A stretch of 64,000 nt of DNA. Origin: Pelodera strongyloides (Eukaryota; Nematoda; Chromadorea; Rhabditida; Rhabditidae). The position numbers and the translations under genes were made by a program. The DNA lies in contig JAANDG010000060.1 of the NCBI GenBank assembly GCA_036852015.1, forward strand, positions 248,001 through 312,000, given 5' to 3'. Every line of letters begins with the position of its first letter. Position 1 is the stretch's first letter. Below are positions 35,589 through 46,952 of this stretch, piece after piece. The notes under the pieces are model-generated. The model was given only the letters and a program-made list of their open reading frames with translations. It did not search any database and was not told the origin of the DNA.

Positions 35589-35762
35589 GAGGGGCGAATG
35601 GGATATGATACAAGCATTTCATTCGAGCACTCAAAAAAGTACTTGCATTGGAGCTTCAACTATATAGTTTATTGTTTTACTCATATTTATTACTGTACAT
35701 TCTTGTAGACTTCCTATACGAGATTGGGGGAGGGGGGTCAATACCTTTATACTTTAAAATAT

Positions 35763-35897
35763 CTCGCTCTCTCTTATCTCCTTCTCTTTATCTCTCTCTC
35801 TCGCTTCCCATTCCCCTCTCTCTCTCTCTCTCTCTCACACTTCCCACTCACTCTCTCATATCTCCTTCTCTTCATCTCATCTATCTCTGTTCTCATT
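35763..35897 (+). repeat. CT-rich microsatellite upstream of gene A
   Basis: Runs of TCTC with interruptions (CTCTCTCTTATCTCC, (TC)n at about 35815-35836). Lies between the TATA box and the ATG, so it would be in the outron. Confidence 0.85.
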
Positions 35898-35981
35898 TGT
35901 TCACTGTCTATCGCTGTCTCTACATTCCCTTATAACACCCCCTCTCAATTTTGATTCGTTTATCGATTTATCCTTGTCCAG

Positions 35982-36659
35982 ATGAAGCTCCTTGTCGCTC
36001 TTGCCCTTGTTGGAGTCGCTTCGGCCTGTTTGAACCTCGGAGGAGGCGGAGGCGGAGGCGGAGGATGGTAAGTTAATGAAGTTTAACTTAAATTGGTTAA
36101 AATCAGTGTTCCTTTTCAAGTATATAAGGCAATCCATGTTATGTACCTGAGCTCGTGGATATAGACAATCAGTAACAAAGAATATAAGGTTATCAATATT
36201 ACCTCTGCCTTGTGACTACTAGCTCCTTTCTTACAGCGGATGTGGTTGTTCTGCCCCAGCTCCTTCATGCGGAGGCGGGTGTGCTCCTCCACCACCACCA
36301 TGCGGAGGCGGATGCGGAGGAGGCGGTGGTGGATACAGTGGAGGCGGTGGTGGATACGCTAGCGCACCATCAGGAGGAGGATACGCAGCACCTGGAGGAT
36401 TCGGCTCTGGAGGTACCTAAGTTTATCTCACCTACTGAATGTCATATAATATAACCTTGTCGAAGTGTAAGTACAAGGGCGTATCTTGGGTTTACACTCA
36501 CCTACATATTTTCTATATGTATAATATCAAACCATTTACCTACTCACTTCAGGAATGGGCGGATACTCTGCTCCTATGTCTGGAGGATACTCAGGCCCCT
36601 CAGGAGGCGGAGGCGGTTACGCTGGACCTTCCGGAGGAGCTTACGCCGGAAAGAAATAA
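35982..36659 (+). CDS. Gly/Tyr-rich secreted protein A
   Basis: Exons are 35982-36067, 36237-36412 and 36553-36659, encoding 122 residues. Signal peptide MKLLVALALVGVASA is followed by Cys and a poly-Gly run. Exon 2 opens with a Cys-Gly-Pro block: CGCGCSAPAPSCGGGCAPPP, PPCGGGCGGGGGG, then GGYA(S/A)-type repeats. The protein ends SGGAYAGKK. The ATG directly follows GTCCAG, a trans-splice acceptor, and AATAAA is at 36717-36722. The composition suggests an extracellular structural protein (cuticle, eggshell or epidermal secretion); function is inferred only from composition. It is the paralogue of gene D in the other arm. Confidence 0.88.
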
Positions 36660-37160
36660 ATCCAACCGACATCTAGAAGCAAAAACATGTTTGTATATAT
36701 TAGTGAATGAAGAAACAATAAAATTATTTGCATTAGTTATTGTTGAAGGAAATTTCTCGTTTGAAGAAGTGAAACATTTTGCTCAACGTTATGTCAACTT
36801 GAGAGAAGTTGTTAAGATCAAAAAGTGTTCCGAAAGGTACAATGCATAAGGAACAAACTGTGGCGTTCTGTGCACTCGCGATCTCACAACTGTTCAATCT
36901 TATATAGCTCAGTGGATCAAAGGTTAGATGTTGGTGATGATTTCAGTCCTAAGACAAGTTATTCGCCGCGCAAGGCCACAGACCGAGCTACCTTTTAATT
37001 AGGATTTTTTCCAGCCAAATATTCCAGTCCTGCAGACCTTGAGGTTCAGCTAATCACATCTCGCACAAAGCAAAATGACATAGAAATATAGACGCCTATT
37101 TTCCACAGTACGCAAGCAAGTTATGGGCAGTGCCAATGGCAAATGGGCAAATTTGAATGA

Positions 37161-37170
37161 GGGTATAAAA
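37161..37170 (+). promoter_or_regulatory. TATA box of Gly-rich gene B
   Basis: GGGTATAAAAAG about 415 bp before the ATG. The mirrored copy lies at 41231-41240 for gene C, also about 400 bp from its ATG. Confidence 0.55.
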
Positions 37171-37579
37171 AGGGGAAGACCAACGGAACATGCAGCATGC
37201 ACGTCTCCCACTTTACTATAATTTAAAGATTATAAAAAGTTCTTTCTCTTCAGCTTGGTTCATTAAAAGAGACTTATTTCTGTGATGTAACTGTGAAACG
37301 CGTTAAAAATAGTTTCTTACGGTGAAGCACATGCCGAGCAAGACAATTTTTCACGTAATGGCCGTAATACTGATAGTTTCAAGCGGTATGGTACGTGGGT
37401 TTGTAGTCTAACGCATCCACTGTAAGAAAATTGTTGCCCGTAAGATGCCTCTTCCCGCACAAATGAGCACAGACATTTCCATATTATCCTTGAAGATTGT
37501 CCTTCACACCTTTCAAAACCACATGCCATATCGCTTTACTTTGATTTTGATTTGCACCTATGTAGTGACTGTTCCCAGA

Positions 37580-38617
37580 ATGAAGCTGCTAGTCCTGGTC
37601 GCCCTCGTCGGAGCTGCTAATGCCTTCTTATTCGGAGGGCTCGGAGGCGGAGGCGGAGGCGGTGGCGGATGGTTAGTACATCGTTTTCACAAATCGTTTC
37701 ATAATATTTGTAAAAGAACAGTCAGAGATACCGCTTTTTCGCAATGAATCAAATTACTAAACTTTGAACTCTCTTGCACACGGGAAAGACATTTTTGCTC
37801 TAAACAGACTCCCGGAGGAGTAATTCAGCGATTGATATGTGGAGGTGTTTACAAGAATGTTTCCGAACTACTCCTCTTTCTACAAAGAATATTCAACAAA
37901 GCTTTTTTCTCTTTTGCGCCTGCGCAACGAGTAACTAATCAATTCAGCGGATGCGCACCTCCCCCTCCTTCATGCGGAGGCGGTTGCGCTCCTCCACCAC
38001 CACCATGCGGAGGCGGATGCGGAGGAGGCGGTGGTGGATGCGGAGGAGGCGGTGGTGGATGCGGAGGAGGCGGTGGTGGATACGCTGGCGGACCTTCCGG
38101 AGGAGGCTACGCTAGCGCTCCCTCTGGTGGATACTCTGGAGGTTTGCTATTTGGAGCTTTCGGGTAAAGTTAGATTTTCGAAGGGAAAACCATGGAAAAA
38201 CATTTCTTATTAGAGAAACGCTAATATTTTCTATCAATTTCTCAAAGCGTCAGGATTGAAAATTAAAGCGAAATACCGGCCGGTTTTTGAAACGTATCGA
38301 CTACTCCCTGCTTTCCTATACTTCATATGCAAATGATCATAAATTTGAATAAAAAACAGACCCCAATAGACTTTTAGCATAACTACATAAGAATGCTGAT
38401 ATTTGAGACGCGTTTCAAAACCCGGCCGGTATTTCGCTTTAATTTAGTTCATTATCTTGTTCATGCGCGCGCCAAGCAACCTCCATATTCGTATCCATTT
38501 AATTAAAATTTGGTTGCAGGAGGCTACGGAGGACCCTCAGGCGGCTACTCAGGCGGACCTTCCGGAGGCGGATACGCCGGTCCCCAATCTGGTGGAGCAT
38601 ACGCCGGAAGAAAGTAG
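37580..38617 (+). CDS. Gly/Tyr-rich secreted protein B
   Basis: Exons are 37580-37671, 37948-38141 and 38520-38617, encoding 127 residues. Signal peptide MKLLVLVALVGAANA is followed by FLFGGLGGGG. Exon 2 has CGCAPPPPSCGGGCAPPPPP, then CGGGC with three GGGGG-Cys units, then Tyr-Ala-Gly repeats. The tail ends GGAYAGRK. The ATG follows TTCCCAG by one base; AATAAA is at 38664-38669. Intron 2 contains a P3 MITE absent from the paralogue C. Exon 2 is 39 bp longer than in C because of extra Gly-Cys units, a sign of slippage. Role as for gene A. Confidence 0.88.
38263..38442. mobile_element. P3 MITE in intron 2 of gene B
   Basis: TTAAAGCGAAATACCGGCCG at left and GTTTCAAAACCCGGCCGGTA, TTTCGCTTTAA at right. 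No counterpart in the matching intron of gene C, so it inserted after the duplication, unless it was lost there. Confidence 0.85.
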
Positions 38618-38680
38618 AGCGAATAACTAATCGTTGAATCAATTTGTTTGTAAATAGCTGGGGAATAAACTATTGTTTTA

Positions 38681-40044
38681 CACGGAAGTACATGTGTCAT
38701 GTTTGTGAAACAATCTTGAGGAATAGAAAATGAGATGATCCGACGAAAAGACGCGCGGAACGTAATGGCTACGTAGAAGGAAACAATTGTTTCCCATTTT
38801 GCTACCGCCGGCATTTTTGTATTCCAATCCTATAGGCCTATAGGTAGAATGAAGAAGTCTACAATGTCTTTATATTTTGAGTTGAGATAGATATGCTATC
38901 TGAAGAGGGAAGAATGTGGATAAAAATATGACGTCTAGCTTAGTAAAAAAAAATAGGCGCCCAAAAAGTTTTGCTGGGCTGTTCAGTATGCTGCCTACGA
39001 AGTCTTTTTTACTTCAAAAACTGTAGGGCGTAACGGTCAAAACACAAACCAAGGTTAAGTGTTCTCTTTAGTAGTGAAGCAATTCATAACAAGCGGCTAC
39101 TCAGCTGGTTCTTCCGGAGGACGATACGCCGGCCTCCCACCTGCTACACGGGTGCGCAGTGCCGCACGCACGCCGGTGCACAGGCTACGTGGCGCGCGCA
39201 TACCCCGAGGATACGTTTCCCAAGCTTGCTATAGCATCCATCCGAGAAGCCAACCGCGCATGCAGCCGTGCACCCAGTCGCTACAATCACAAACATAGAG
39301 AAAAATGATACACGTACATAAACGCATATTTTGCTGTTTACCTCGGAAGCTCCGTTCTATCAGACAGCTGGTGCACTGCAGCCGGCAGGAAAATAGAGCT
39401 ACATGCAAAGAGATTTAGTTGCTCTCTAACTACAAATTCAAACTTTTTTATTCGATTTTTATTAAATATAGGAAGATATGTAGAACAACATGCAGCCAGT
39501 AAAACGCTGAAAGAAAAGCGAACTCAGGGAGAAAAATCAATAAGAATGGGTTTTGGTAAAGTATCGTGGGCGGGGCATATATGCAATTGCGGAGTACGCG
39601 GAGAACAGCCAGAGTGTTACACCTAGTGGATGGTTTATCACTGCGGACATTTCTTATCAAAGATTAGTAAAACTCATGCCCAGTGATTTCTCTCCCTAAG
39701 TTCGTTTTGCTGTAATTTGGTACTGGTACCGTATTTTTCTTCATGTCTTAGTATATTTTATGAAAAGCAAATAAAAACGACGATTTTGTAGTGTCTGCGC
39801 TCTTTGTCTAAAGCACTATTTTCCTTCTGGCTATTGTGCACTATATGTCGAATAGAACGGAGCTTCCGATCAAGTTTATCCAATATCAGCAAACTACAAA
39901 CTCTGAGGTGCTTGTTTTGGAAACTTTTTGTATTGATTGTGATTTGTATGTTGTGAACAATACATACCAAAAATAAAGTACGGAGCGATTTGAATTCATC
40001 CCATCCCTTTAAATCACATGCTGAAATAAACGAGAAAGAGTTAT
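38681..40044. other. Spacer between the inverted arms
   Basis: No complete gene. Holds a Gly-rich gene fragment at 39087-39150 and an unrelated GC-richer stretch (39150-39290) with CACACGGGTGCGCAGTGCCG. Confidence 0.5.
39087..39150 (+). pseudogene. Fragment of a Gly-rich family gene
   Basis: Reads SGYSAGSSGGRYAGLPPA in one frame, preceded by AAGCGGCTACTCAG, which matches the last exon of genes B and C. No signal peptide, Cys block or YAGRK end follows. Probably a broken third copy lying at the centre of the inversion. Confidence 0.6.
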
Positions 40045-40106
40045 AAGACAATAGTTTATTCCTCAGCTATTTACAAACAAATTGATTCAACGATTAGTTC
40101 TTCTCT

Positions 40107-40837
40107 CTACTTTCTTCCGGCGTATGCTCCACCAGATGGGGGACCGGCGTATCCGCCTCCGGAAGGTCCGCCCGAGTAGCCGCCTGAGGGTCCTCCGAAG
40201 CCTCCTGCAATCAAATTATAATTATAATGTCGGCTGAATGGTTCGTCAAACTGACAAACAGACTGACTATCGGCTGTAAGTGTACGTAATGAATAATCCA
40301 GTCTATGCTAAAACATTAATAAATGTTTTTCAATGTACAAGAGTCCCTTCGAAAAGTTAACTTTGCCAAAAAGCATCAATGAACAAACCTCCAGAGTATC
40401 CACCAGAGGGAGCGCTAGCATAGCCTCCTCCGGAAGGTCCGCCAGCGTATCCACCACCGCCTCCTCCTCCGCATCCGCCTCCGCATGGGGGTGGTGGGGG
40501 AGCACATCCGCCTCCGCATGAGGGAGGGGGAGGTGCGCATCCGCTGAATTGATTAGTTATTATAAATGTATGAATGGAGGAACTAATAACCTTACTGTGG
40601 AAAGTGGAAACCACAACTCAAAAAGAAGAGAGCTCGCAGATATACCCAGTGAGAGAGAGAGAGAGCTAGAGAGAGAGAGAGAGCTAGAGAGAGCGAGAGC
40701 TAGAGAGAGTGAGAGTCCGTGTTTTAAAGTGTTTTTGAAACTAACCATCCGCCACCGCCTCCGCCTCCTCCTCCGAGTCCTCCGAATAAGAAAGCGTTGG
40801 CAGCTCCGACGAGCGCGACAAGGACTAGAAACTTCAT
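40107..40837 (-). CDS. Gly/Tyr-rich secreted protein C
   Basis: Minus-strand exons are 40837-40746, 40543-40389 and 40204-40107, encoding 114 residues. Signal peptide MKFLVLVALVGAANA, then FLFGGLGGGG. Exon 2 has CGCAPPPPSCGGGCAPPPPP, CGGGCGGGGGGG and YAGGPSGGGYASAPSGGY. The tail ends GGAYAGRK. It differs from B by fewer Gly-Cys units and lacks the intron 2 MITE, while its intron 1 carries a GA repeat (40653-40706). Poly(A) signal at 40060-40055 (complement). Same presumed structural role. Confidence 0.88.
40653..40706. repeat. GA microsatellite in intron 1 of gene C
   Basis: GAGAGAGAGA blocks separated by GCTA, about 55 bp. Not seen in intron 1 of gene B. Confidence 0.85.
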
Positions 40838-41230
40838 TCTGAAAACAATTTAAACGATTACAAATCAAAGACCAAAGTGCTGGTTTAAACGAGTAATACA
40901 GAGTTGGTAAAGTTAAGCTATTTTTTATTAGCATTATCATTACCAGTTTTAGCAGGAGCTATTACTATATTGTTATCTGATTCGACGGTTTGAGGATGGG
41001 AAATCAACCCCTAGTAAAGAAAAGTTCGAAAACTGAGCAAGAAACAATTCGTTGTTTACTGGTCAGTTTCGAGCTTTTATAAATAATAGATAATTCGTTT
41101 CTACCAATGCAAAGCTGAAGAGAAAGTAAACCCATGAATTTTAGTAAAGAGTCATTAAAATTATGACTACTTATAGTAAAAAAGGTGGTGTACGGGACTG
41201 CTGCATGTTTGTTCCGTTGGTTTTCAGCCT

Positions 41231-41240
41231 CTTTATACCC
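41231..41240 (-). promoter_or_regulatory. TATA box of Gly-rich gene C
   Basis: Minus-strand GGGTATAAAG, mirrored counterpart of the gene B box, 400 bp upstream of the ATG. Confidence 0.5.
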
Positions 41241-41770
41241 TCATTCAAATTTGCCCATTTGCCAAAGCCACTGCCCATAACTTGCTTGCGTACCATGGAA
41301 AACAGGCGTCAATATTTCTACGGCATTTTGCTTTGTGCGCGATGTGATTAGCTGAACCTCAAGGTCTGCAGGACTGGAATATTTGGCTGGAAAAAATCCT
41401 AATTAAAAGATAGCTCGGTCTGTGGCCTTGCGCGGCGAATAACCTGTCTTAGGACTGAAATCATCACCAACATTTAACCTTTGATCGACTGAGCTATATA
41501 AGGTTGAACAGTTGTGAGATCGCGAGTGCACAGAACGCCACAGTTTGTTCCTTATGCATTGTACCTTTCGGAACACTTTTTGGTCTTAATTTCTCTCGAG
41601 TACATACAATGTTGAGCTTTTGAGCCAAATACATTTAAAACGTTTCATTCTTTCAAGCGTGCACCATTCTTTGAACAATAACCAATATAATTTCATGCAA
41701 ATAATTTTATTGATAACTTAATTCCATATATACATATAAAGATGTTTTTCGTTCTAGATGTCGATTGGAT

Positions 41771-42409
41771 TTATTTCTTTCCGGCGTAAGCTCCTCCGGA
41801 AGATCCAGCGTAACCGCCTCCTCCTCCTCCTGAGGGGCCTGAGTATCCTCCAGCCATAGGAGCAGAGTATCCGCCCATTCCTGAAGTGAATAGGTAAGTC
41901 GTTTGATATTATACATATATAATAAATATGTAGGTGAGTTTAAACCCAAGATACACACTTGTACTTACACTTTGACAAGGTTGTCTTCTATAACGTATGT
42001 ACTTTCAGTAGGTGTCTTGAATAATAACTGATAAACTTAGGTACCTCCAGAGCCGAATCCTCCGGGAGCTGCGTATCCTCCTCCTGATGGACCAGTGGCA
42101 TATCCACCACCACCGCTTCCTCCGTATCCACCACCGCCTCCTCCGCATCCGCCTCCGCCTCCTCCGCATCCACCACCGCCTCCTCCGCATCCGCCTCCGC
42201 ATGAAGGAGCAGGGGCAGAACAGCCGCATCCGCTGGAAGGGATAAAGTAAAGGTAACACCAAAATTCATACCCAATTGACTGTGCTACAGTTTGGCTAAT
42301 AGTTAAACTCATTAACTTACCATCCTCCGCCTCCGCCTCCGCCTCCGCCTCCAAGATCCAAACAAGCGGAAGCAACTCCTACGAGAACAAGGGCGACAAT
42401 GAGCTTCAT
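41771..42409 (-). CDS. Gly/Tyr-rich secreted protein D
   Basis: Minus-strand exons are 42409-42321, 42232-42045 and 41880-41771, encoding 128 residues. Signal peptide MKLIVALVLVGVASA, then CLDL and poly-Gly. Exon 2 reads CGCSAPAPSCGGGC, two GGGGG-Cys units, then GGYATGPSGGGYAAPGGFGS. Exon 3 reads GMGGYSAPMAGGYSGPSGGG and ends AYAGKK. It lacks the CAPPPPP block that paralogue A has. The ATG directly follows TCTCCAG. Poly(A) signal at 41711-41706 (complement). Confidence 0.88.
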
Positions 42410-42461
42410 CTGGAGAGATTGAATTGAGATCGACATAATCAAAGAATTGAAAATAAAAGCA

Positions 42462-42690
<229 letters not shown>

Positions 42691-42915
42691 AGAAATCGGA
42701 TAGCTAGAGAACGCAGTAAGCAAGCGCAGTAATAAAAAAACAGATGCATAAGGGAGTATTGAAAATACCATATACATATGAGGCAATGTAACAAGTAGTC
42801 AAAGGCCATAACATCCGAAGCCGAATGAATATGCTAAAGTAATCGAAGAAGCCAATGTATAGCTGCTTTAATGGGTGCTGAATGTAATGCTTGTGTCATG
42901 TTCCATTCCCAGCAT

Positions 42916-42926
42916 CTTATATAGTC
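42916..42926 (-). promoter_or_regulatory. TATA box of Gly-rich gene D
   Basis: Minus-strand GACTATATAAG, identical to the element before gene A. About 510 bp from the ATG because of the longer microsatellite. Confidence 0.55.
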
Positions 42927-44094
42927 TTCGTAAATGGTTTAGAAACTTGCCCATGGATCGTTCCTCCTATTATTGCGATTGCTAAAGCTTCTAGCGATGG
43001 CCTTGACGAAAAACTGCAAATCATGGCAGGAAAAACGAGAAACCCACGTAAACCGCCTTTAATGCAAGCCATTTTGAGCGCCGAATAGTGTAGTCCTTAT
43101 TGCTTATCATGCTCTAAATCTAGATTTTAAAAGCCACTAATCATAGCCAAATGTGATTTTAAAAGACGCACTTGCTCCTACAGAAAAAGCTGAAATTGTT
43201 TTGAAGGACGCCACTTTTCTGCCCGCTAATAACTATTATTATCGCATATATCCGTGTGTTTTGCTTCCACGTATCAATTGCAAAATAGTGTGCCAGTCTA
43301 CCGTTATTTTGGATACATCTTTAAATTTATTCGCATTATAGAAAAAGCGCCATGCTATAAACAAAAACGAGGCGAGAATGCACAGGTGCACTCTTGAAAA
43401 ATGGTCCCGTGGCTACCTGCCACGGGATTATATCTGTCTGTAGATATTCTCGTGTAGTTCCGCAATACGGTAGTTTTTTCTATACTTGGAAGGAAAATCG
43501 GCCATACATGGAAACCCCATAATTCTATAGCAAAAGGTTAGGGTTAGAATAAGCGTAAATAACGGTAAATGATCTTACGACATAAGTGTGAATGAGGAAG
43601 TTTGGGTTATGAAGCCCTCTCATCTTTTCATTATTAAAAACAAAAATTATGACTATTATAGTAACACATACCATCACTACCGAACAGTTTACGCTATAGC
43701 AACCACCTTTCAATAATTTACGTAATAACTGCAACCTGGCAGTTTTGTCGCAAAATGCAAAAGAATTCATTATTTTGTGCGGCCCAAATATGCGAACGGA
43801 ATCACATAACAACAGAAACGCAAAATCCTCCAAGTAACCAGCACGAACATATCGTATTCATTTTTTCTTAATTGTAGTCGCAAGTCCCAACTTATTCCAA
43901 GACCTAACGGTAAGCTTAGCGGGCAAGCGGCAACGTTACGGCGTGCACGCGGCGCGGAAAAGTTCCAAGTGGCGCAGCTGGGATTGGGCGCGCTCGATTT
44001 CCTGCCGAAATTTCGCGGCATGTACCCCAAATTTCCGTGTACTGAAGTTAACTGCACTGTGGAATCTTCTTCTTTACATTAATATAAGCATTTC

Positions 44095-44217
44095 AGATGC
44101 TAAGTGCTACAAACAGCTCAATGCGGATGCAGAAGCCCAATTCAGTGCGGAGCAGGATTCGTTTTTGTCCCTTCTGTCGCCCCAAATATCAATGAAAAAA
44201 TTAAATCTGATTTTCTT
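44095..44217 (+). CDS. Orphan exon-like segment
   Basis: Just after CATTTCAG (ends 44094) an open frame reads DAKCYKQLNADAEAQFSAEQ and DSFLSLLSPQISMKKLN. The composition is protein-like and the acceptor is good, but no upstream or downstream exon was found and no family is recognised. It may be a gene relic. Confidence 0.25.
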
Positions 44218-44319
44218 CAGTTGTCGTCACAGAAATAAGCAACCCGTCTGGCACACAATTAAACAATATAAAGAAAACACGTTATAAAATGATAGCCCGT
44301 TTCGACCCAAATCGTTATA

Positions 44320-44320
<1 letters not shown>

Positions 44321-44351
<31 letters not shown>

Positions 44352-44362
44352 GAGGGAGAGAG
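44321..44362. repeat. GA microsatellite
   Basis: AGAGAGAGAG with GGGA interruptions, about 40 bp, not next to a recognised gene. Confidence 0.85.
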
Positions 44363-45041
44363 AAAATTGATGATAATAGTATGATAAGTCAAGGTGATAT
44401 AATCTATAATGCTTCATGATAACCCGTTTCGATCCAAATCATTATTCAGAGAACAGAAATAGAGGGTTTGGAAAAATGTCCAAAGTGAGAGGTTCATTTA
44501 ATTTGTGGTAAGTACAAAGTTGTTGGGATATGTGGTAAATAGATAGTTATAAGATCACTGGTCGTGGTCAATGTGTGGTCAATGCACAATTTACCGCGAA
44601 AGTTTAACTAGTTTACTCAAGCCTCTGAATTATGTTATACAATAATGTTGTATTTATGCAATCAATAAACCATCATTATTATAGATACCAAAATATGTAT
44701 TTAGTTAGGTCAGCTAGATAACATGATAATGCCCATCTCGGTATACAGATACAGGTTATATGGTTTGACGAATATTAGAAATTGATGGCCAGCGCAGCTT
44801 CACGAAAACGATAATGTCCTCGTGAAACCCTTTCATATAACTCAAAACGCAGCAATAGTTTGCTATAGACTGGCAAGTACGTACACAAACATTTTAGACA
44901 ATTATTTCATGTGGTCAATTTTACACATTTTTCTGTTATTTTTCGTGAGCTGTTGTCAGTGAACGCAGGGTTGTGAAGTCTAGATATATTTCTACTTGCA
45001 TACAGCATACTCTCTGTACAAAACATAAATGAAAATGAGAG

Positions 45042-45446
45042 TTAAAGGGTCAGGCCCATTTCAAATGACCCCTATTTTTGATGATTCCATCTGATTCTCC
45101 ATGTCAAATATAGTAGGATGCAATAATTTTCTAATTTTTAAGCGCAAAAATCACTCATTATTCAGCAGTCATACACAGCTATCCATCGCAGTTGGCACGC
45201 CCATTCGCGCTGATTCGCCGATATCGCAATTGCCACGCCCAATAGAGCATATTACCCAATTAGCGCGAAGGGGCGTGACAAATGCGGTAAATAGTTGGGT
45301 ATGACTGGCAGGGGTAAATTGCTGAATACTGCGTGAATTTTGCGCTTGAAAATTAGAAAAATATTGCATCCTACTATATTTGACATGGAGAATCAGATGG
45401 AATCATCAAAAATAGGGGTCATTTGAAATGGGCCTGACCCTTTAAA
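45042..45446. mobile_element. Palindromic MITE, family P1, copy 2
   Basis: Left end TTAAAGGGTCAGGCCCATTT, right end AAATGGGCCTGACCCTTTAAA. Same internal TTAGCGCGAAGGGGCGTGAC motif as copy 1 at 3349. Its right end lies directly against an MSP gene fragment. Confidence 0.9.
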
Positions 45447-45568
45447 CCGTCGTGGCTGTACTCAATAGGATTCTTTCTGCGGACCATTCCGTCTCCCTGG
45501 AACCACTCACGGCGGAACTGCTTGGCGGAACCACCAGGGGTGTTGGTCCACTCGATGGTAACACGGTC
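45444..45568 (-). pseudogene. Major sperm protein (MSP) C-terminal fragment
   Basis: Minus strand reads [38 protein letters not shown]. This is the conserved C-terminal strand region of nematode MSP, the cytoskeletal and signalling protein of amoeboid sperm. Upstream codons do not match MSP, the usual Leu before PIEY is missing, no stop follows at the family position, and the P1 element begins right after. It is a truncated relic. The family match is strong. Confidence 0.88.
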
Positions 45569-45998
45569 TTGTAGTGACTTGTGAAGCCACATTGTATAAC
45601 TATGTTTATAATCATGTTGTAACACTTCTTTTGACAGTGGAAATTTCCGCAGCGTTGTTTAGTAAACGATAGAGTGACTCTTGGTAAGAGTGCATCGCCG
45701 CGCGGCAGCCTGTATTCCAGCTACTGTACTGGCTACTAAAGCTATTTTTTCTAGACTGCAAGTGCTTTTGATGTCTAGCCATAGGAACGCTGTTCTATGT
45801 GTATCGATATGTATGTGTGAGTCCGACCCTCCTATGTGTTCACTATTTTTCTTGCTGAATCTGCATTATAAAGGCAACGCGAAATCGCATGTCAGACACA
45901 AGGTACATTCAGTATCATTAAAAGTTTTATGACATTGCAAGCATTTTGAACTTTCAAATTTGTACAGAAACAATGAGAGGCGTATCTTTGAAAGGCGC

Positions 45999-46952
45999 TT
46001 ATTTTCCTCCGGCGTATCCGCCTCCAGATGGGGCAGGTCCAGAGTATCCAGCACCTCCGGAAGGTCCGGCTCCTCCTGCGTATCCTCCAGCTCCTCCAGC
46101 TCCTCCGTCTCCGCCAGCGCCTCCGCTGTAACCTCCGGCAGCTGGGGCCTCAATGGGTCCTGAGGGTCCAGGGGCAATGGGGGCGGGTCCAGAGTATCCT
46201 CCGGAAGGTCCGGCGCCACCAGCGTATCCACCAGCTCCACCAGCTCCTCCAGCGTATCCTCCAGGTCCTCCTGATCCAGATCCAGCGTATCCTCCCGCTC
46301 CTCCAGCTCCGGCGTCACCTCCGTATCCGCCACCAACACCTCCGGCTCCAGCGTATCCGCCTCCAGCGCCTCCGGATCCGGCATATCCACCACCGGAACC
46401 GCCTCCGTATCCGCCTCCAACTCCTCCGTAAGATCCTCCAGATGTGGCGTATCCTCCGCCGGAAGGTCCGGTAGCGTATCCTCCTCCGGAAGGTCCGGTG
46501 GCGTATCCTCCTCCTGAGGGAGCAACGGCATATCCACCACCGCCTCCTCCTCCGCATCCACCTCCGCATGGGGGTGGTGGGGGAGCGCAACCGCCTCCGC
46601 ATGAAGGTGCAGGCGCGGCGCATCCGCTAAATGGGTACTGTATATTTTGGGACAAACAAAAACATTACTATTACAGCATGGGTACGTATACAGGACAGCT
46701 GTATTCCTATACATTATGTTCCGCGCAAAAGGGCACTAAAATTTGTGAGCATAACTTTCGCAAACTACGTGTCATACCATAACTTTCGCAAACCACGTGT
46801 CATACCGCTTTAATTGAGGAGATATGTCTTTGGAACTAACTAATAATATAAACAACCAACCATCCGCCACCGCCTCCGCCTCCGCCTCCGAGTCCGCCGA
46901 ACAAGAATGCGTTAGCTGCTCCGACGAGCGCTACGATAACGAGGAACTTCAT
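45999..46952 (-). CDS. Gly/Tyr-rich secreted protein E (long form)
   Basis: Minus-strand exons 46952-46861 and 46626-45999, encoding 239 residues. Signal peptide MKFLVIVALVGAANA, then FLFGGLGGGG. Exon 2 starts CGCAAPAPSCGGGC-like, then CAPPPPPCGGGCGGGGGGGY, and continues with four YAxGPSGGG-type units and a long Ala/Gly/Tyr region (GGAGGYAGGAG), with a Pro patch (SGPAPIAPGPSGPIEAPAAG). It ends GGGYAGGK. Where A-D have a second intron, E has one long exon. A TATA-like GTATATAAGG lies at about 47430-47421, about 470 bp upstream. Same family and presumed structural role as A-D. Confidence 0.88.

Larger units (their letters stand above)
35430..38680 (+). repeat. Left arm of large inverted duplication
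   Basis: Carries two Gly-rich genes with their promoters and 3' ends. The reverse complement is found at about 40045-43045 in the opposite order. Matching runs occur in coding exons, in the intergenic part (for example GATCTCACAACTGTTCAA at 36880 against its complement near 41510) and in both promoters. Boundaries are approximate. Confidence 0.85.
43046..45041. other. Intergenic region, no complete gene
   Basis: Contains a GC-rich patch at about 43920-44040 (GCGTGCACGCGGCGCGGAAA), an exon-like piece at 44095-44217 and a GA microsatellite at 44321-44362. Confidence 0.4.

Noticed and set aside
36895..36930. tRNA A-box-like TATAGCTCAGTGG
   Set aside because: No B box at a proper distance; the mirrored copy near 41490 has a change in the core. 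Chance resemblance in the intergenic part of the duplication.
42891..43088. 65-codon plus-strand frame
   Set aside because: Lies in the non-coding promoter flank mirrored at about 35430-35640, where the corresponding frame is not kept.
45866..46714. 282-residue minus-strand frame rich in Glu, Asp, Pro and Leu
   Set aside because: A shifted frame of gene E; GGN-rich codons read off-phase give this acidic pattern. The Gly/Tyr frame has the signal peptide and family motif.
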